Part shown: piece by piece, positions 25,195-33,417 of the stretch
Layout: each line of letters opens with the position of its first letter
Position numbering within the stretch: the stretch's first letter is position 1
Assembly (NCBI GenBank): GCA_947167345.1
Contig: CAMVHR010000005.1
Coordinates: 1-64,000, forward strand
DNA: 64,000 bases
Direction of reading: 5' to 3'
Source of the DNA: an uncultured Treponema sp.
GTDB lineage: Bacteria; Spirochaetota; Spirochaetia; Treponematales; Treponemataceae
Notes under the pieces: model-generated
Seen by the model: only the letters and a program-made list of their open reading frames with translations
Databases searched by the model: none
Told to the model about the DNA's origin: nothing
Program-made: the position numbers and the translations under genes

Positions 25195-26927
25195 TGAACA
25201 GAAGATTTCTTTTTATTGCACTAATTGCATACATCAACCTTACGGCATTTTCTCAGGTAAAAGTCAATCTTTCTGATACACAGCCAAGCTGGACTACTGT
25301 TCTCGGAGGAAGTGTACTTACAACTCCAGTAAGGAACAGTACCGGCTATGTTGCCGCCGTCGAAGGGAAAATGCTTTATGCATTTAATGAAGAAGGCAGC
25401 GTAATATGGAAGCACTCTGTTTCTTCAAAGCCAGACACAGTATCTGTAGGAAAAGGCGGCATGCTGTACCTGATTACACGGGGTACACGATTAAGCATTG
25501 TAAATCCAAGCGGTTTTGAACTGTGGAAGGTAAACACAGGCTTTACTGTAAAGGAAAAGCCTCTGCCAGGCCGTGACGGCAGGGTATTCGTCCGGGGCGA
25601 CATAGAAATATCCTGCTACGGAATAAAAGGTTCAAGGCGGTGGCATCTGAACATTGCCGACCAAAATACAAATATTCCCCTCATTGAGCTTAACGACGGA
25701 AGGCTTCTTGTTTTCTTAAATAAAACTAACTCTGGACAGAGCGTGGCATACATTCTTTCACCTTTCGGACAGCTTGAAGAGGAAATAGTCTTTGCAGGAA
25801 CAGTTGCAGCGGCAGAATCATGCGGGCAAGGAGTTTTGCTCTCATTTTCAGACGGAAGCATAGGATTATGTACAGTAAAAGATGGAAAAACCATATCACG
25901 ATGGGTTTTAAACAAAAGCGAAACAGGCTTTTCGTCATCATCAGTCATTGTGCCTGCCGCATTTTCAGACAGCATTGCAGTGTTTGCATCGGGTTCAAAA
26001 ATCCTTTACATCAATCAGAAAAACGGAGCTATAACGGCATCTCTTTCATCTTCGGTCAATGCGGCATCCCTTGCATTCAAGGGCGTTACGGCGCAGGGGC
26101 TTGTTCTTGCCGACAAAGCCGGTGCTGAATGCTACAACCGGTTGGGCGAATTAGTCTGGCAGGCCCGTTTTAATCCGTCAAAAGCATGGGAATATCTGAT
26201 AGTCACCGACGAGGGGTACATTGTCTTTTGCAGAAACGACTGGGTAATTGAATCTTACCGAATCATGCAGATGACTGCAGTGGGTGCATCTTCTTACCGA
26301 GAACAGGCTTTCAGCCATTACCGGGAGCTTTACTCAAATACAGGCATAACTTCAAGCGACATGCTTGGACGAGCCGTTTCCAAGCAGTTGAGCGAAGAAA
26401 TTGCAGCTGGCTGGAAAACAGAAGATTTCGGCATTAAAGAAAAGCAATGGCTTTCAATTTTAAGCAATGAAATGGACACCCTTTATTACGACTGGATGAC
26501 GGCAAATCCTGCACAAAATCCATATTTCAGGCAGAATGTGGCATATACTCAGGAAATACTGAGGCTTGCTTCGGAAAGCGGAATTTGCCTTTATCAGAAT
26601 TACATTGCAAACATGCTTAAAACAATAAATGACCAGACAATGACAATGACACTTGCAAAAAATGCGGCAAGCATTGCCTATGATCCTAAGGGAGACATAT
26701 TGAATGCACTTGCATACAAGACAATGCACACACCTCCGAAAAGTTCTGACAAGATGTTTTTTGCAATCTGTGATGCAACTTATGAAATCTGCAAATTTAT
26801 GGGAAAACCAGCTTTCTTTAAAAAAGGTAATGAAATACTTACATACATGTTAAATCCGCAGTTTAACAAAAAGGTTCATGCATACGCACAGGCAACTCTT
26901 GAAAAAATAATGAAACTAAACATTTAG
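25194..26927 (+). CDS. exported PQQ-like beta-propeller protein
   Basis: A 577-residue protein with a signal peptide (RFLFIALIAYINLTAFSQ). The first 370 residues contain repeated PQQ/BamB-like blades: NEEGSVIWKHSVS, GFELWKVNTG, KGSRRWHLNIADQN, NRLGELVWQARF, each a Gly-x-x-x-W-x unit. The C-terminal 200 residues are helical and not recognised. Propellers of this type serve as periplasmic scaffolds (as in BamB) or cofactor sites; no PQQ-binding evidence exists here. It starts inside the methyltransferase stop codon (TAATG). Confidence 0.8.
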   Translation: MNRRFLFIALIAYINLTAFSQVKVNLSDTQPSWTTVLGGSVLTTPVRNSTGYVAAVEGKMLYAFNEEGSVIWKHSVSSKPDTVSVGKGGMLYLITRGTRLSIVNPSGFELWKVNTGFTVKEKPLPGRDGRVFVRGDIEISCYGIKGSRRWHLNIADQNTNIPLIELNDGRLLVFLNKTNSGQSVAYILSPFGQLEEEIVFAGTVAAAESCGQGVLLSFSDGSIGLCTVKDGKTISRWVLNKSETGFSSSSVIVPAAFSDSIAVFASGSKILYINQKNGAITASLSSSVNAASLAFKGVTAQGLVLADKAGAECYNRLGELVWQARFNPSKAWEYLIVTDEGYIVFCRNDWVIESYRIMQMTAVGASSYREQAFSHYRELYSNTGITSSDMLGRAVSKQLSEEIAAGWKTEDFGIKEKQWLSILSNEMDTLYYDWMTANPAQNPYFRQNVAYTQEILRLASESGICLYQNYIANMLKTINDQTMTMTLAKNAASIAYDPKGDILNALAYKTMHTPPKSSDKMFFAICDATYEICKFMGKPAFFKKGNEILTYMLNPQFNKKVHAYAQATLEKIMKLNI

Positions 26928-26987
26928 GCACTTTTTTTTTTCAAGCAAACATACTATACTATAAAAGAATCTTTAATTGGAGGTTTT

Positions 26988-28820
26988 ATGAAACTTAACA
27001 AAATAGCAGCAGCTGTGTTTTCTATTGCACTGATTGCTGTAAGCACTGCATCATCTCTTGAAGTTGACGAAGATGAAATCAGACGTACCGGAGATGTGGG
27101 AACCATACAATTTGAAAACTACACAGGGCCTCATTCGGTCATAGAAACGGCCGATGCCATTACAGAGATAGGACGCGGACTTGGAAGACAGGCAAAGACA
27201 AACATTGCTTCTGCCGGAACTTACGGTCTGTATGGAAAATATACAATCATTCATGCAATTGATCCGAAAACAAAGGATAAATTTGATGCAGACATTCTTG
27301 TAATCAATCCGAATGCTACAGTAGATCATATCCGCAACCTCCGAAGGATTATTGCAGGTTACCTTTCGGCTGCTTACGGCTACAATGCATCAGATGCCTC
27401 AACGCTCGCTACGTTCGTAACAGTCTATAATGCCGTTTACCGCGGCAAGATGGATGTTTTCCGCGACAGGTACAAGGAAGTCGTAACAAAAAACCTTACT
27501 GCTGACAAATGCGGTCTTAGCACTAAATGGAACGAATGGCCAGGAAAATCTCAGATAGTCATTCCTCTGTATGACATAAACGGAGGTCTTTCAACCATTG
27601 ATACGTCAGCTATCAGTGATAAAAACGTCATCGATTCAATGCGCGAAAAAGATGACAAAGGCATAGACGAAAGAAAAAATCTTGTTGACATAAAAGAGCG
27701 AGAAGCAGAAGATGCTGCAGAAAAAGCTCAGGAATCTGCAAAGGCAGCTGCCCAGGACGCAGACAAGTTGAAGGAACAGCAGAAACAGCAGGCTTCAACA
27801 GACAAGAACGCACAGGATTCAAAGAAAGCGGCCGATCAGGCACAGCAGAATGCTCAGCAGACAAAAACCGATGCACAGAAGGCTCAGCAGGACGCTCAGA
27901 AAGCCCAGCAGGACGCTCAGAAAGCCCAGCAGGACGCTCAGAAAAATCCTGATGACAAAAAGGCACAGGAAGAGGCTCTGAAGAAGCAGCAGGAAGCTAA
28001 GAAACTTGCTGAAGAGGCTGCAAAAAAAGAACAGGAAGCTAAAGCCGCTCAGGAAGAGGCAAAGAAAAAGCAGCAGGAAGCTGAAGAGGCCGAGCGAAAG
28101 AAGGCTGAAGAGCAGAAAAAAACTGAGGAACTGAAGAAGATTGCTGAGGAATCAGCTAAAAAAGCTGCCGAGGAACAGGCTTTTGCAGACAAAAAAGAAG
28201 CTGAGGCACAGCAGGATCGTACAGAAATTGCAAAAGACATTCAGGCTCTGCTTGATGATTCCCTGACAGTTGCAGAGACAAATACAGTTATTGGTCTGAA
28301 AGTTGTTGATGAAGCAAAAGATTTAAGCCAGATGGTCAAAATCAGCACAACAGACGGTTCTATAGTAAGGCTTTCTCCTGTTACTGTTGTTCACAGACGT
28401 GTAATAATGCCTGTTTCCGGACAGGAATTGAGTGAGCTTTCAATAGGTTCAAAGACTGCAATTACCGGTGACAATACATTCTACATGGCAATCTGTGGCG
28501 ACAAGAGCGCATCTAGCAACAGTGCCGTAAAGCTCTGTCTTCTTGATTCAGGCAACATGGAAATTCAGAAAGAGACTGTTGAAATAGTCGCAGACAATTC
28601 TGTTCTTGTATCTGACGGAACAAACTATTACTGTGTAATCCAGGACGGAACAAAGTGGGTTGTCGGCAAATACAGCAAGGCTTTGAATTTACTGGTAAAA
28701 AGTCCTGTAGATGTAGAAGCAAATACTCCAATTACAGTTTCACCAAAGGGTGTTGTAGTTACAGCAAAAGACGGTAAACTCGTCCTTCTTGATCTGAACA
28801 CTCTTGACAGAAAATTCTAA
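26988..28820 (+). CDS. P83/100-family antigen-like exported coiled-coil protein
   Basis: A 610-residue protein with a signal peptide (KIAAAVFSIALIAVSTASS) and a good Shine-Dalgarno (GGAGG). The N-terminal domain (about 25-215) with VGTIQFENYTGPHSVIETAD, GRGLGRQAKTN and NPNATVDHIRNLRRIIAGYL is the pattern I associate with the spirochaetal P83/100 antigen family. Residues about 220-420 are a long Ala/Gln/Lys/Glu coiled coil with KAQQDAQ repeats; the C-terminal 190 residues are beta-rich (VVHRRVIMPVSGQELSEL). It is probably surface or periplasmic. Function in the family is not established. A strong terminator follows. Confidence 0.85.
   Translation: MKLNKIAAAVFSIALIAVSTASSLEVDEDEIRRTGDVGTIQFENYTGPHSVIETADAITEIGRGLGRQAKTNIASAGTYGLYGKYTIIHAIDPKTKDKFDADILVINPNATVDHIRNLRRIIAGYLSAAYGYNASDASTLATFVTVYNAVYRGKMDVFRDRYKEVVTKNLTADKCGLSTKWNEWPGKSQIVIPLYDINGGLSTIDTSAISDKNVIDSMREKDDKGIDERKNLVDIKEREAEDAAEKAQESAKAAAQDADKLKEQQKQQASTDKNAQDSKKAADQAQQNAQQTKTDAQKAQQDAQKAQQDAQKAQQDAQKNPDDKKAQEEALKKQQEAKKLAEEAAKKEQEAKAAQEEAKKKQQEAEEAERKKAEEQKKTEELKKIAEESAKKAAEEQAFADKKEAEAQQDRTEIAKDIQALLDDSLTVAETNTVIGLKVVDEAKDLSQMVKISTTDGSIVRLSPVTVVHRRVIMPVSGQELSELSIGSKTAITGDNTFYMAICGDKSASSNSAVKLCLLDSGNMEIQKETVEIVADNSVLVSDGTNYYCVIQDGTKWVVGKYSKALNLLVKSPVDVEANTPITVSPKGVVVTAKDGKLVLLDLNTLDRKF
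27879..27941 (+). repeat. 3 x 21-bp tandem repeat inside P83/100 coding sequence
   Basis: Three in-frame 21-bp units each encode KAQQDAQ within the coiled coil; units two and three are identical and the first differs at two positions. The near identity at DNA level suggests recent duplication and possible length variation between strains. Confidence 0.9.
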
Positions 28821-28836
28821 CAATTAGGATTCCATA

Positions 28837-28890
28837 AAAAAGGCTGTCCGATAATGTGCAATGCACTTATTCGGACAGCCTTTTTATTTT
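28837..28890. terminator. bidirectional intrinsic terminator
   Basis: A 15-bp perfect stem AAAAAGGCTGTCCGA (28837-28851) / TCGGACAGCCTTTTT (28871-28885), with an inner GTGC/GCAC stem, flanked by A-runs on the left and TTTTTATTTT on the right. It lies between convergent P83/100 and dnaB genes. Confidence 0.92.
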
Positions 28891-28906
28891 TACAAGAAGG
28901 AATCTA

Positions 28907-30241
28907 TCATCCTTCCTGCTTGCTCTTATTTTCAAATTTCGTATAGCTGGATATAAACAGCACATCAACGTCACCGATAGGACCATTTCGCTGCTTGGCA
29001 ACAATCAGCTTTCTGTCCTGTACAGGATTGTATTCTTCACCATCTTTCTGCCTGTTTCTTTCACCGTGAATGAACATGACGACATCAGCATCCTGTTCTA
29101 TGGAACCAGAACCACGCAATTCTGCAAGGTTAGGCTCGTTGCCTTCGGCATTTCTGGATACCTGACAAAGAACCACGATAGGAATGCACAGTTCGCGTGC
29201 AAGACTCTTAAGCGACTTAGATATTGCAGACTGCTGCTCATATACAGGAGCATCTTCATTTTCGCTAGTAATGAGTCCTATATAATCTATAAAAATAATT
29301 TCAACTTTCTGATTTGCCCTCATGCGTCTGGCCATGGCGCGTAAATCCAAAAGCTTCATATTAGGGGTATCTACAATGTACAATGGAGAATCATAGCATA
29401 AGCTGGCGGCATCCTGCAATTTCTGAAAGTCTTCTGTCTTCAACATGCCGCTTCTAAGCTTTGTACCAGGAATTCTTGCAACCTGAGAAAGCAGACGCTG
29501 ACCAATCTGATCCGCAGCCATTTCCAAGCTAAAAAAACCACACGGAATTTTCTTGTCAATGGCTATATGCTGCATCATAGACAGGGCAAGAGCCGTCTTT
29601 CCCATAGAAGGACGTGCGCCAACAATAATCATTTCACTGTTTTGAAAACCACTTGTCATGCTGTCAAGCATGGTAATTCCAGACGGAATGCCCGAATAGG
29701 TATTTTTATTTTTATATCGGGTATCAATGAGTTTTATTGTCTGGGGAACAACGTCACTCATTGAAAAGACCTGAGTTGACTGGTTGGAATCAGTCAGCTT
29801 GAAAATCTTCTGCTCGGCTTCTTCCAGAACCTTGCGGCTATCCTTAGTTTCATCATAACTGTCAGCCTGAATTTCGGACGAAATGTTTATAAGGTTCCTG
29901 CGGGTTGAATTGTCCAGAACCATTTTTGCATAATAATCAACGTTCGCACTGGTCGGAACAACATTTGTAAGGTCAGCAATATATGAAGAACCACCGGCAT
30001 CTTCAAGCTTGCCTTTTTTTGTCAAATCTTCCGTAATGGTAAGAATATCACCGGCAATTCCTCCGGCAAAAAGGCTCATCATAGAATCATATATAATCTG
30101 ATTGCGGTGATCATAAAAATTATCAGCGCGCAGATACGTTACGACATCACTTACAGACTTCCAGTTTAACAGCATTGCACCCAGCGTTGCACGTTCTGCA
30201 TCAAGATTATGCGGTGGAATTTTTCCTTTTAGCGTTTCCAT
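28907..30241 (-). CDS. dnaB: replicative DNA helicase DnaB
   Basis: A 444-residue hexameric 5'-3' replicative helicase. N-terminal domain IPPHNLDAERATLGAMLLNW; RecA-like C-terminal domain with Walker A VGARPSMGKTALALS, GFFSLEMAADQIGQRLLSQ, IIFIDYIGLITS (Walker B), and ELRGSGSIEQDADVVMFIHGER. Length is normal and no intein is present. The ATG at 30241 (METLKGK) is chosen because GGGGGTC lies upstream; an ATG four codons earlier is the alternative. It ends the rpsF-ssb-rpsR-rplI-dnaB order often seen in bacteria. Confidence 0.96.
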   Translation of the reverse strand: METLKGKIPPHNLDAERATLGAMLLNWKSVSDVVTYLRADNFYDHRNQIIYDSMMSLFAGGIAGDILTITEDLTKKGKLEDAGGSSYIADLTNVVPTSANVDYYAKMVLDNSTRRNLINISSEIQADSYDETKDSRKVLEEAEQKIFKLTDSNQSTQVFSMSDVVPQTIKLIDTRYKNKNTYSGIPSGITMLDSMTSGFQNSEMIIVGARPSMGKTALALSMMQHIAIDKKIPCGFFSLEMAADQIGQRLLSQVARIPGTKLRSGMLKTEDFQKLQDAASLCYDSPLYIVDTPNMKLLDLRAMARRMRANQKVEIIFIDYIGLITSENEDAPVYEQQSAISKSLKSLARELCIPIVVLCQVSRNAEGNEPNLAELRGSGSIEQDADVVMFIHGERNRQKDGEEYNPVQDRKLIVAKQRNGPIGDVDVLFISSYTKFENKSKQEG

Positions 30242-30264
30242 TCTGACCCCCATGTTTAAAACTA

Positions 30265-30302
30265 AACTAGCCCGCGAAAGAACAAACCTTCACGGGCTAG
30301 TT
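30265..30302 (-). terminator. hairpin between rplI and dnaB (possible weak terminator)
   Basis: A 10-bp perfect stem AACTAGCCCG / CGGGCTAGTT with an 18-nt loop. Read on the minus strand it is followed by TAGTTTTAAA, a weak T tract, immediately before dnaB, so it may attenuate read-through from the ribosomal genes. Confidence 0.55.
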
Positions 30303-30319
30303 GAAAATAAAGCTAAAAA

Positions 30320-30868
30320 CTAGTTGTTTTCAGCAGGAGCTTCTGCTTCCTTATTTTCAGACTTTTCAGCCTTTGATGACTTCTTAGACTTTTCTTCTTT
30401 CTTTGATGGTTCATCATTTGTTGGCTGAGGCTGTACAGAAAGCTTTACTTCTGCAAGTGCAGCTTCATACAGATGAACTTTGAATGTGTAAGAACCGCAG
30501 CTCTTGATTGTAAGACCAGGGATTTCAATACGCTTTCTTTCAATTTCATAGCCAAGCTTTGAATAGTAATCAACGAGAGTCTGGCTTGTAACAGCTCCAT
30601 AAAGTTTTCCGTTTGTACCAGCTGGCATTGTAAGAACAACGTCCTGAGCTTCAAGCTTTTCTTTAAGAGACTTGCTGTCTGCCCTCTTCTGCTCCTTACG
30701 AGCTTCAATTTCAGCCTTCTTGCCTTCAAAATATGCTACGCTTTCTGGAGTGTAAGGAACTGCAAATCCGTGAGGAAAAAGATAGTTTCTAGCATAACCG
30801 TTTGCAACAGTCTTTACATCACCCATTTCACCAAGATGTTTTACATCATCATTAAGAATAATTTTCAT
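30320..30868 (-). CDS. rplI: 50S ribosomal protein L9, with C-terminal charged extension
   Basis: Residues 1-148 are ordinary L9: MKIILNDDVKHLGEMGDVK, VANGYARNYLFPHGFAVPYT, then the helix and the C-terminal domain (TNGKLYGAVTSQTLVDYY, KRIEIPGLTIKSCGSY). Residues 149-182 form a Lys/Ser/Glu-rich tail (KKEEKSKKSSKAEKSENK) that L9 usually lacks; it is likely disordered. Shine-Dalgarno GAGGAG precedes the ATG. Confidence 0.96.
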   Translation of the reverse strand: MKIILNDDVKHLGEMGDVKTVANGYARNYLFPHGFAVPYTPESVAYFEGKKAEIEARKEQKRADSKSLKEKLEAQDVVLTMPAGTNGKLYGAVTSQTLVDYYSKLGYEIERKRIEIPGLTIKSCGSYTFKVHLYEAALAEVKLSVQPQPTNDEPSKKEEKSKKSSKAEKSENKEAEAPAENN

Positions 30869-30952
30869 TTCAAGCTCCTCTTAAAAAAGAATTGTTTTCG
30901 AATACGTCACCAGGAGTTGGATCGCATTCCTTATCGAGATAGAAACCTATCT

Positions 30953-31285
30953 TTACTCTGCTACGTATGGAAGCAGACAAATTGAACGTGCTCTCTTGAT
31001 TGCTACAGCAAGTTCCTTCTGATGCTTTGCACAAGTACCTGTTATGCGGCGTGGAAGAATCTTACCGCGCTCTGTTGTAAAGCGACGGAGACCATCAGCA
31101 TCCTTATAGTCAATCTTTGCCTTGTTTGCACAGAAACGGCATACTCTCTTGTGGAAAAATGCCTTTCCCTTTGCACGTCCGCGAGCTTCATCCTCACGAC
31201 CTGAATCTTCTGCAGCTACCTGATCTGCACCGTTATCAATCTTCTGATCTTCCACAACTTCGTTCTTTGTTGCTTCGTCTGCCAT
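30953..31285 (-). CDS. rpsR: 30S ribosomal protein S18, with N-terminal acidic extension
   Basis: Residues 43-110 are S18: [60 protein letters not shown]. Residues 1-40 are an acidic extension ([18 protein letters not shown]) absent from typical 70-80-residue S18. The TAGGAG ribosome binding site before ATG 31285 supports the long start. It binds beside S6 in the small subunit, and S6 is encoded two genes upstream. Confidence 0.95.
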   Translation of the reverse strand: MADEATKNEVVEDQKIDNGADQVAAEDSGREDEARGRAKGKAFFHKRVCRFCANKAKIDYKDADGLRRFTTERGKILPRRITGTCAKHQKELAVAIKRARSICLLPYVAE

Positions 31286-31324
31286 AAAATGCTCCTAATT
31301 ATTAAGGGTAATATCCATTCTGAA

Positions 31325-31795
31325 TCAGAAAGGAATATCTTCAGGAAAACCGCCGTTGTCACCGCCAAAGCTTTCGTCAGGTGCTGAAGAATCGGCAGCC
31401 TGATAATTCTGTGATGCAGGACGAGGTGTATAGCCGCCGGCCTGCTGACCAGGATTTCCGTCTGAACGACCTCCCAAAAGTTCAATTGAATTTGCCATAA
31501 TACGAATTTTACTGAACTTCTGTCCGTCTTTTTCCCAGCGATCCTGTTTCAACGAACCTTGAACAGCTATCTGCTTTCCTTTTGTGAGGTACTGTTTCAA
31601 AGTCTCAGCCGGCTTGCCAAAGTAGGAAATGTCAAAATAATTCACTTCGCTAACCCACTGCTCACCGTCTTTACGGCTTCTGTTTACAGCCACAGACATT
31701 GCAGCAACAGCCGTTCCACTCTGGAGATAACTTAATTCCGCATCACGTGTAAGGCGTCCAACTAGTGTCACGCTGTTTATATCTGAACCTGCCAT
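31325..31795 (-). CDS. ssb: single-stranded DNA-binding protein
   Basis: A 156-residue SSB. The OB-fold occupies the first 105 residues (NSVTLVGRLTRDAELSY, GTAVAAMSVAVNRSRK, YFDISYFGKPAETLKQYLTK, VQGSLKQDRWEKDGQKFSK). A Gly/Gln/Pro-rich linker leads to the acidic tip FPEDIPF, the usual partner-binding motif of SSB. It lies in the usual place between rpsF and rpsR. A GAGG ribosome binding site precedes ATG 31795. Confidence 0.96.
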   Translation of the reverse strand: MAGSDINSVTLVGRLTRDAELSYLQSGTAVAAMSVAVNRSRKDGEQWVSEVNYFDISYFGKPAETLKQYLTKGKQIAVQGSLKQDRWEKDGQKFSKIRIMANSIELLGGRSDGNPGQQAGGYTPRPASQNYQAADSSAPDESFGGDNGGFPEDIPF

Positions 31796-31828
31796 GTATA
31801 CCTCTATATTAAATGTTTACGTTAAAAC

Positions 31829-32119
31829 TTAAGCGTCTTTTTCAGTCTTGAGTACGAAAAGATACTTCAAAAGATTCTGATTAAGTCTGAACTGAATGTT
31901 CATTTCTGCAATCTTTGCAGGGTTAGCCTTGATGTGGAAGAGAACAAATCTTCCGCGGCGAAGCTTCTTGATTTCATAAGTAAGATCGCGGTCACCGAAA
32001 GGCTCTTCCTTTTCGATTTCTGCGCCAAATTTTGCAAGGTCAGCACGAATAGTATCTGTACCAGCCTTAAATTTTTCATCCTCTACAGGATAAATAGTCA
32101 TAAGTTCATACTTTCTCAT
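31829..32119 (-). CDS. rpsF: 30S ribosomal protein S6
   Basis: A 96-residue S6: MRKYELMTIYPVEDEKF, EPFGDRDLTYEIKKLRRGRF and VLFHIKANPAKIAEMNIQFRL. The start at 32119 is fixed by AAGGAAG upstream and by family alignment; a 45-codon upstream extension of the frame runs through the promoter and is not coding. First gene of the operon, under the promoter at 32181-32209. Confidence 0.96.
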   Translation of the reverse strand: MRKYELMTIYPVEDEKFKAGTDTIRADLAKFGAEIEKEEPFGDRDLTYEIKKLRRGRFVLFHIKANPAKIAEMNIQFRLNQNLLKYLFVLKTEKDA

Positions 32120-32148
32120 AGTATATTCTTCCTTATGGTCTTTGAATG

Positions 32149-32168
32149 GGAGGCACGTGCGTGTCTCC
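32149..32168 (-). promoter_or_regulatory. rpsF leader hairpin (possible S6:S18 autoregulatory site)
   Basis: Just after the predicted transcription start, the leader RNA can form GGAG-a-CACG / CGTG-c-CTCC with a 2-nt loop, and an outer CTT/AAG pairing across an asymmetric bulge. S6:S18-binding leaders are known in many bacteria at this place. I could not match the known consensus, so this is a positional candidate. Confidence 0.4.
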
Positions 32169-32180
32169 AAGGGGTATAGA

Positions 32181-32209
32181 ATCGTATCAAATTCAATGAT
32201 TTTCGTCAA
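32181..32209 (-). promoter_or_regulatory. promoter for rpsF-ssb-rpsR-rplI-dnaB
   Basis: TTGACG (32209-32204) and TACGAT (32186-32181) with a 17-nt spacer, leaving a leader of about 55 nt before the rpsF start. Confidence 0.6.
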
Positions 32210-32289
32210 TAAATTTACCAGCGTCAGGAACCATTTTACGCACATTTTATGCACTCTATCATGAAAAAATAGAATCGTTATAAAAAAAA

Positions 32290-32318
32290 TTGAAAGATAG
32301 AAGAATGTGTGGTAAAAT
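32290..32318 (+). promoter_or_regulatory. promoter for chemosensory operon
   Basis: TTGAAA (32290-32295) and TAAAAT (32313-32318), 17-nt spacer. The leader is about 108 nt and includes a perfect 6-bp dyad TATCTG/CAGATA at 32323-32340 near the transcription start, a possible operator. I see no gene in the rest of the spacer between rpsF and cheW. Confidence 0.55.
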
Positions 32319-32432
32319 TCTGTATCTGGTATAACAGATAAAATGACTGAAATTCACTGCTCCATCCGATAATTTTATTATAACTGGCAAAAGCAGAATG
32401 ATATAAAGGTTAGATAAAGAAGGAGAAAAAGT

Positions 32433-32936
32433 TTGAACGAAGAAATTGTAAATGATATTGCTTCCAACCAAAAGCAAGACGAAGAAAATGTCGAAGTAAA
32501 GAACAAAATTACATGGCTTGTATTCTCTATCAATGACAAAAAGTATGCCATAAAATCTTCAGAAGTACATGAAATTATCCGTGATCTTACTGTATACAAA
32601 CTTCCATTTTTGCCGTCATACATCGAAGGCGTTATAAACAGGCGTGGAGACCCATTTACCGTCATAAATCCCCTTTCAATCATTGACAACCTGGACGCTC
32701 AGCCACCGGAATCAAGCCTTTTTTTGATTTTGAAGCGCACAGACGACCAATTGTCCCTTCACATTTCAGACATTCTTTCATTCTATGATATAGAAGAAGA
32801 TGACATCCATCTTATTCCAAATGGAGACAAAGAAGGACTTTACCTTGGAACAATTGAATACAATAAGGAAGAAATTCCTGCATTGAATTCAGATGCATTT
32901 GAACTCATCATGAGGAATGATTTTGGAAATTCATAA
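32433..32936 (+). CDS. cheW: CheW-like chemotaxis coupling protein
   Basis: A 167-residue CheW. After a 25-residue acidic N-terminus it shows WLVFSINDKKYAIKSSEVHEIIRD, LPSYIEGVINRRGDPFTVINP, ISDILSFYDIEEDDIHLIP and YLGTIEYNKEEIPAL, matching the two-lobed CheW fold that links receptors to CheA. Translation starts at a TTG (32433), fixed by AAGGAG 8 nt upstream; no ATG is available. First gene of a six-gene operon with overlapping or closely spaced reading frames. Confidence 0.88.
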   Translation: MNEEIVNDIASNQKQDEENVEVKNKITWLVFSINDKKYAIKSSEVHEIIRDLTVYKLPFLPSYIEGVINRRGDPFTVINPLSIIDNLDAQPPESSLFLILKRTDDQLSLHISDILSFYDIEEDDIHLIPNGDKEGLYLGTIEYNKEEIPALNSDAFELIMRNDFGNS

Positions 32937-33417
32937 TCAATTTACATGTGTTTCATACGATACAATTGATTTTCTCATACCAAGCAAATATATAGTTTCA
33001 GGTATATTTTTAAGCATTCCAAAGGAAAGCAAAACCATTTTGTTCAACAAGGAAACGCTTCCGCACATATATATCGGTAACATGCTTGAAAAAGAATTTC
33101 AATGCAAGACAAAAGCAGATACATCAGTAGTTCTCGTAATGAATAAAAACGATTTTTCAAAAGAAGTCTGCAACACTATTGTAAATTATACGGATACGGC
33201 ATTTCCTGCAACAGGAAACCTTGCACTTTCGTTGAACGGGAACATTTCAAGCAAAGAATTTGTTCTGGATTCTTTCCATCTCATTCCGCAGGGCATACGG
33301 GAACGCCTTAACGCATACGGAATTGATGCAATCATATTCCCTGACAACATACGAAAGCAAATTCTTATTGCCCCAGATTTGCTGTTAAAAAAGTTCTTTA
33401 CAGGAGGCATTGAATGA
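32917..33417 (+). CDS. divergent CheW-like protein
   Basis: A 166-residue protein beginning inside the end of cheW (20-nt overlap). It has the CheW-like beginning QFTCVSYDTIDFLIPSKYIVSG, KETLPHIYIGNML and an acidic/hydrophobic alternating middle, ending FHLIPQGIRERLN and DGIEAI-like DAIIFPDNIRKQILIAPD. The conserved IxGxxxxRG core of CheW is missing. Either ATG 32917 or TTG 32923 could be the start; GAGGA is better spaced for TTG. It might be a second coupling protein or a specialised adaptor; assignment rests partly on position. Confidence 0.6.
   Translation: MILEIHNQFTCVSYDTIDFLIPSKYIVSGIFLSIPKESKTILFNKETLPHIYIGNMLEKEFQCKTKADTSVVLVMNKNDFSKEVCNTIVNYTDTAFPATGNLALSLNGNISSKEFVLDSFHLIPQGIRERLNAYGIDAIIFPDNIRKQILIAPDLLLKKFFTGGIE

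Noticed and set aside
32120-32254. 45-codon N-terminal extension of S6
   Set aside because: It crosses the promoter and leader; S6 proteins start with MRKYE as at 32119.
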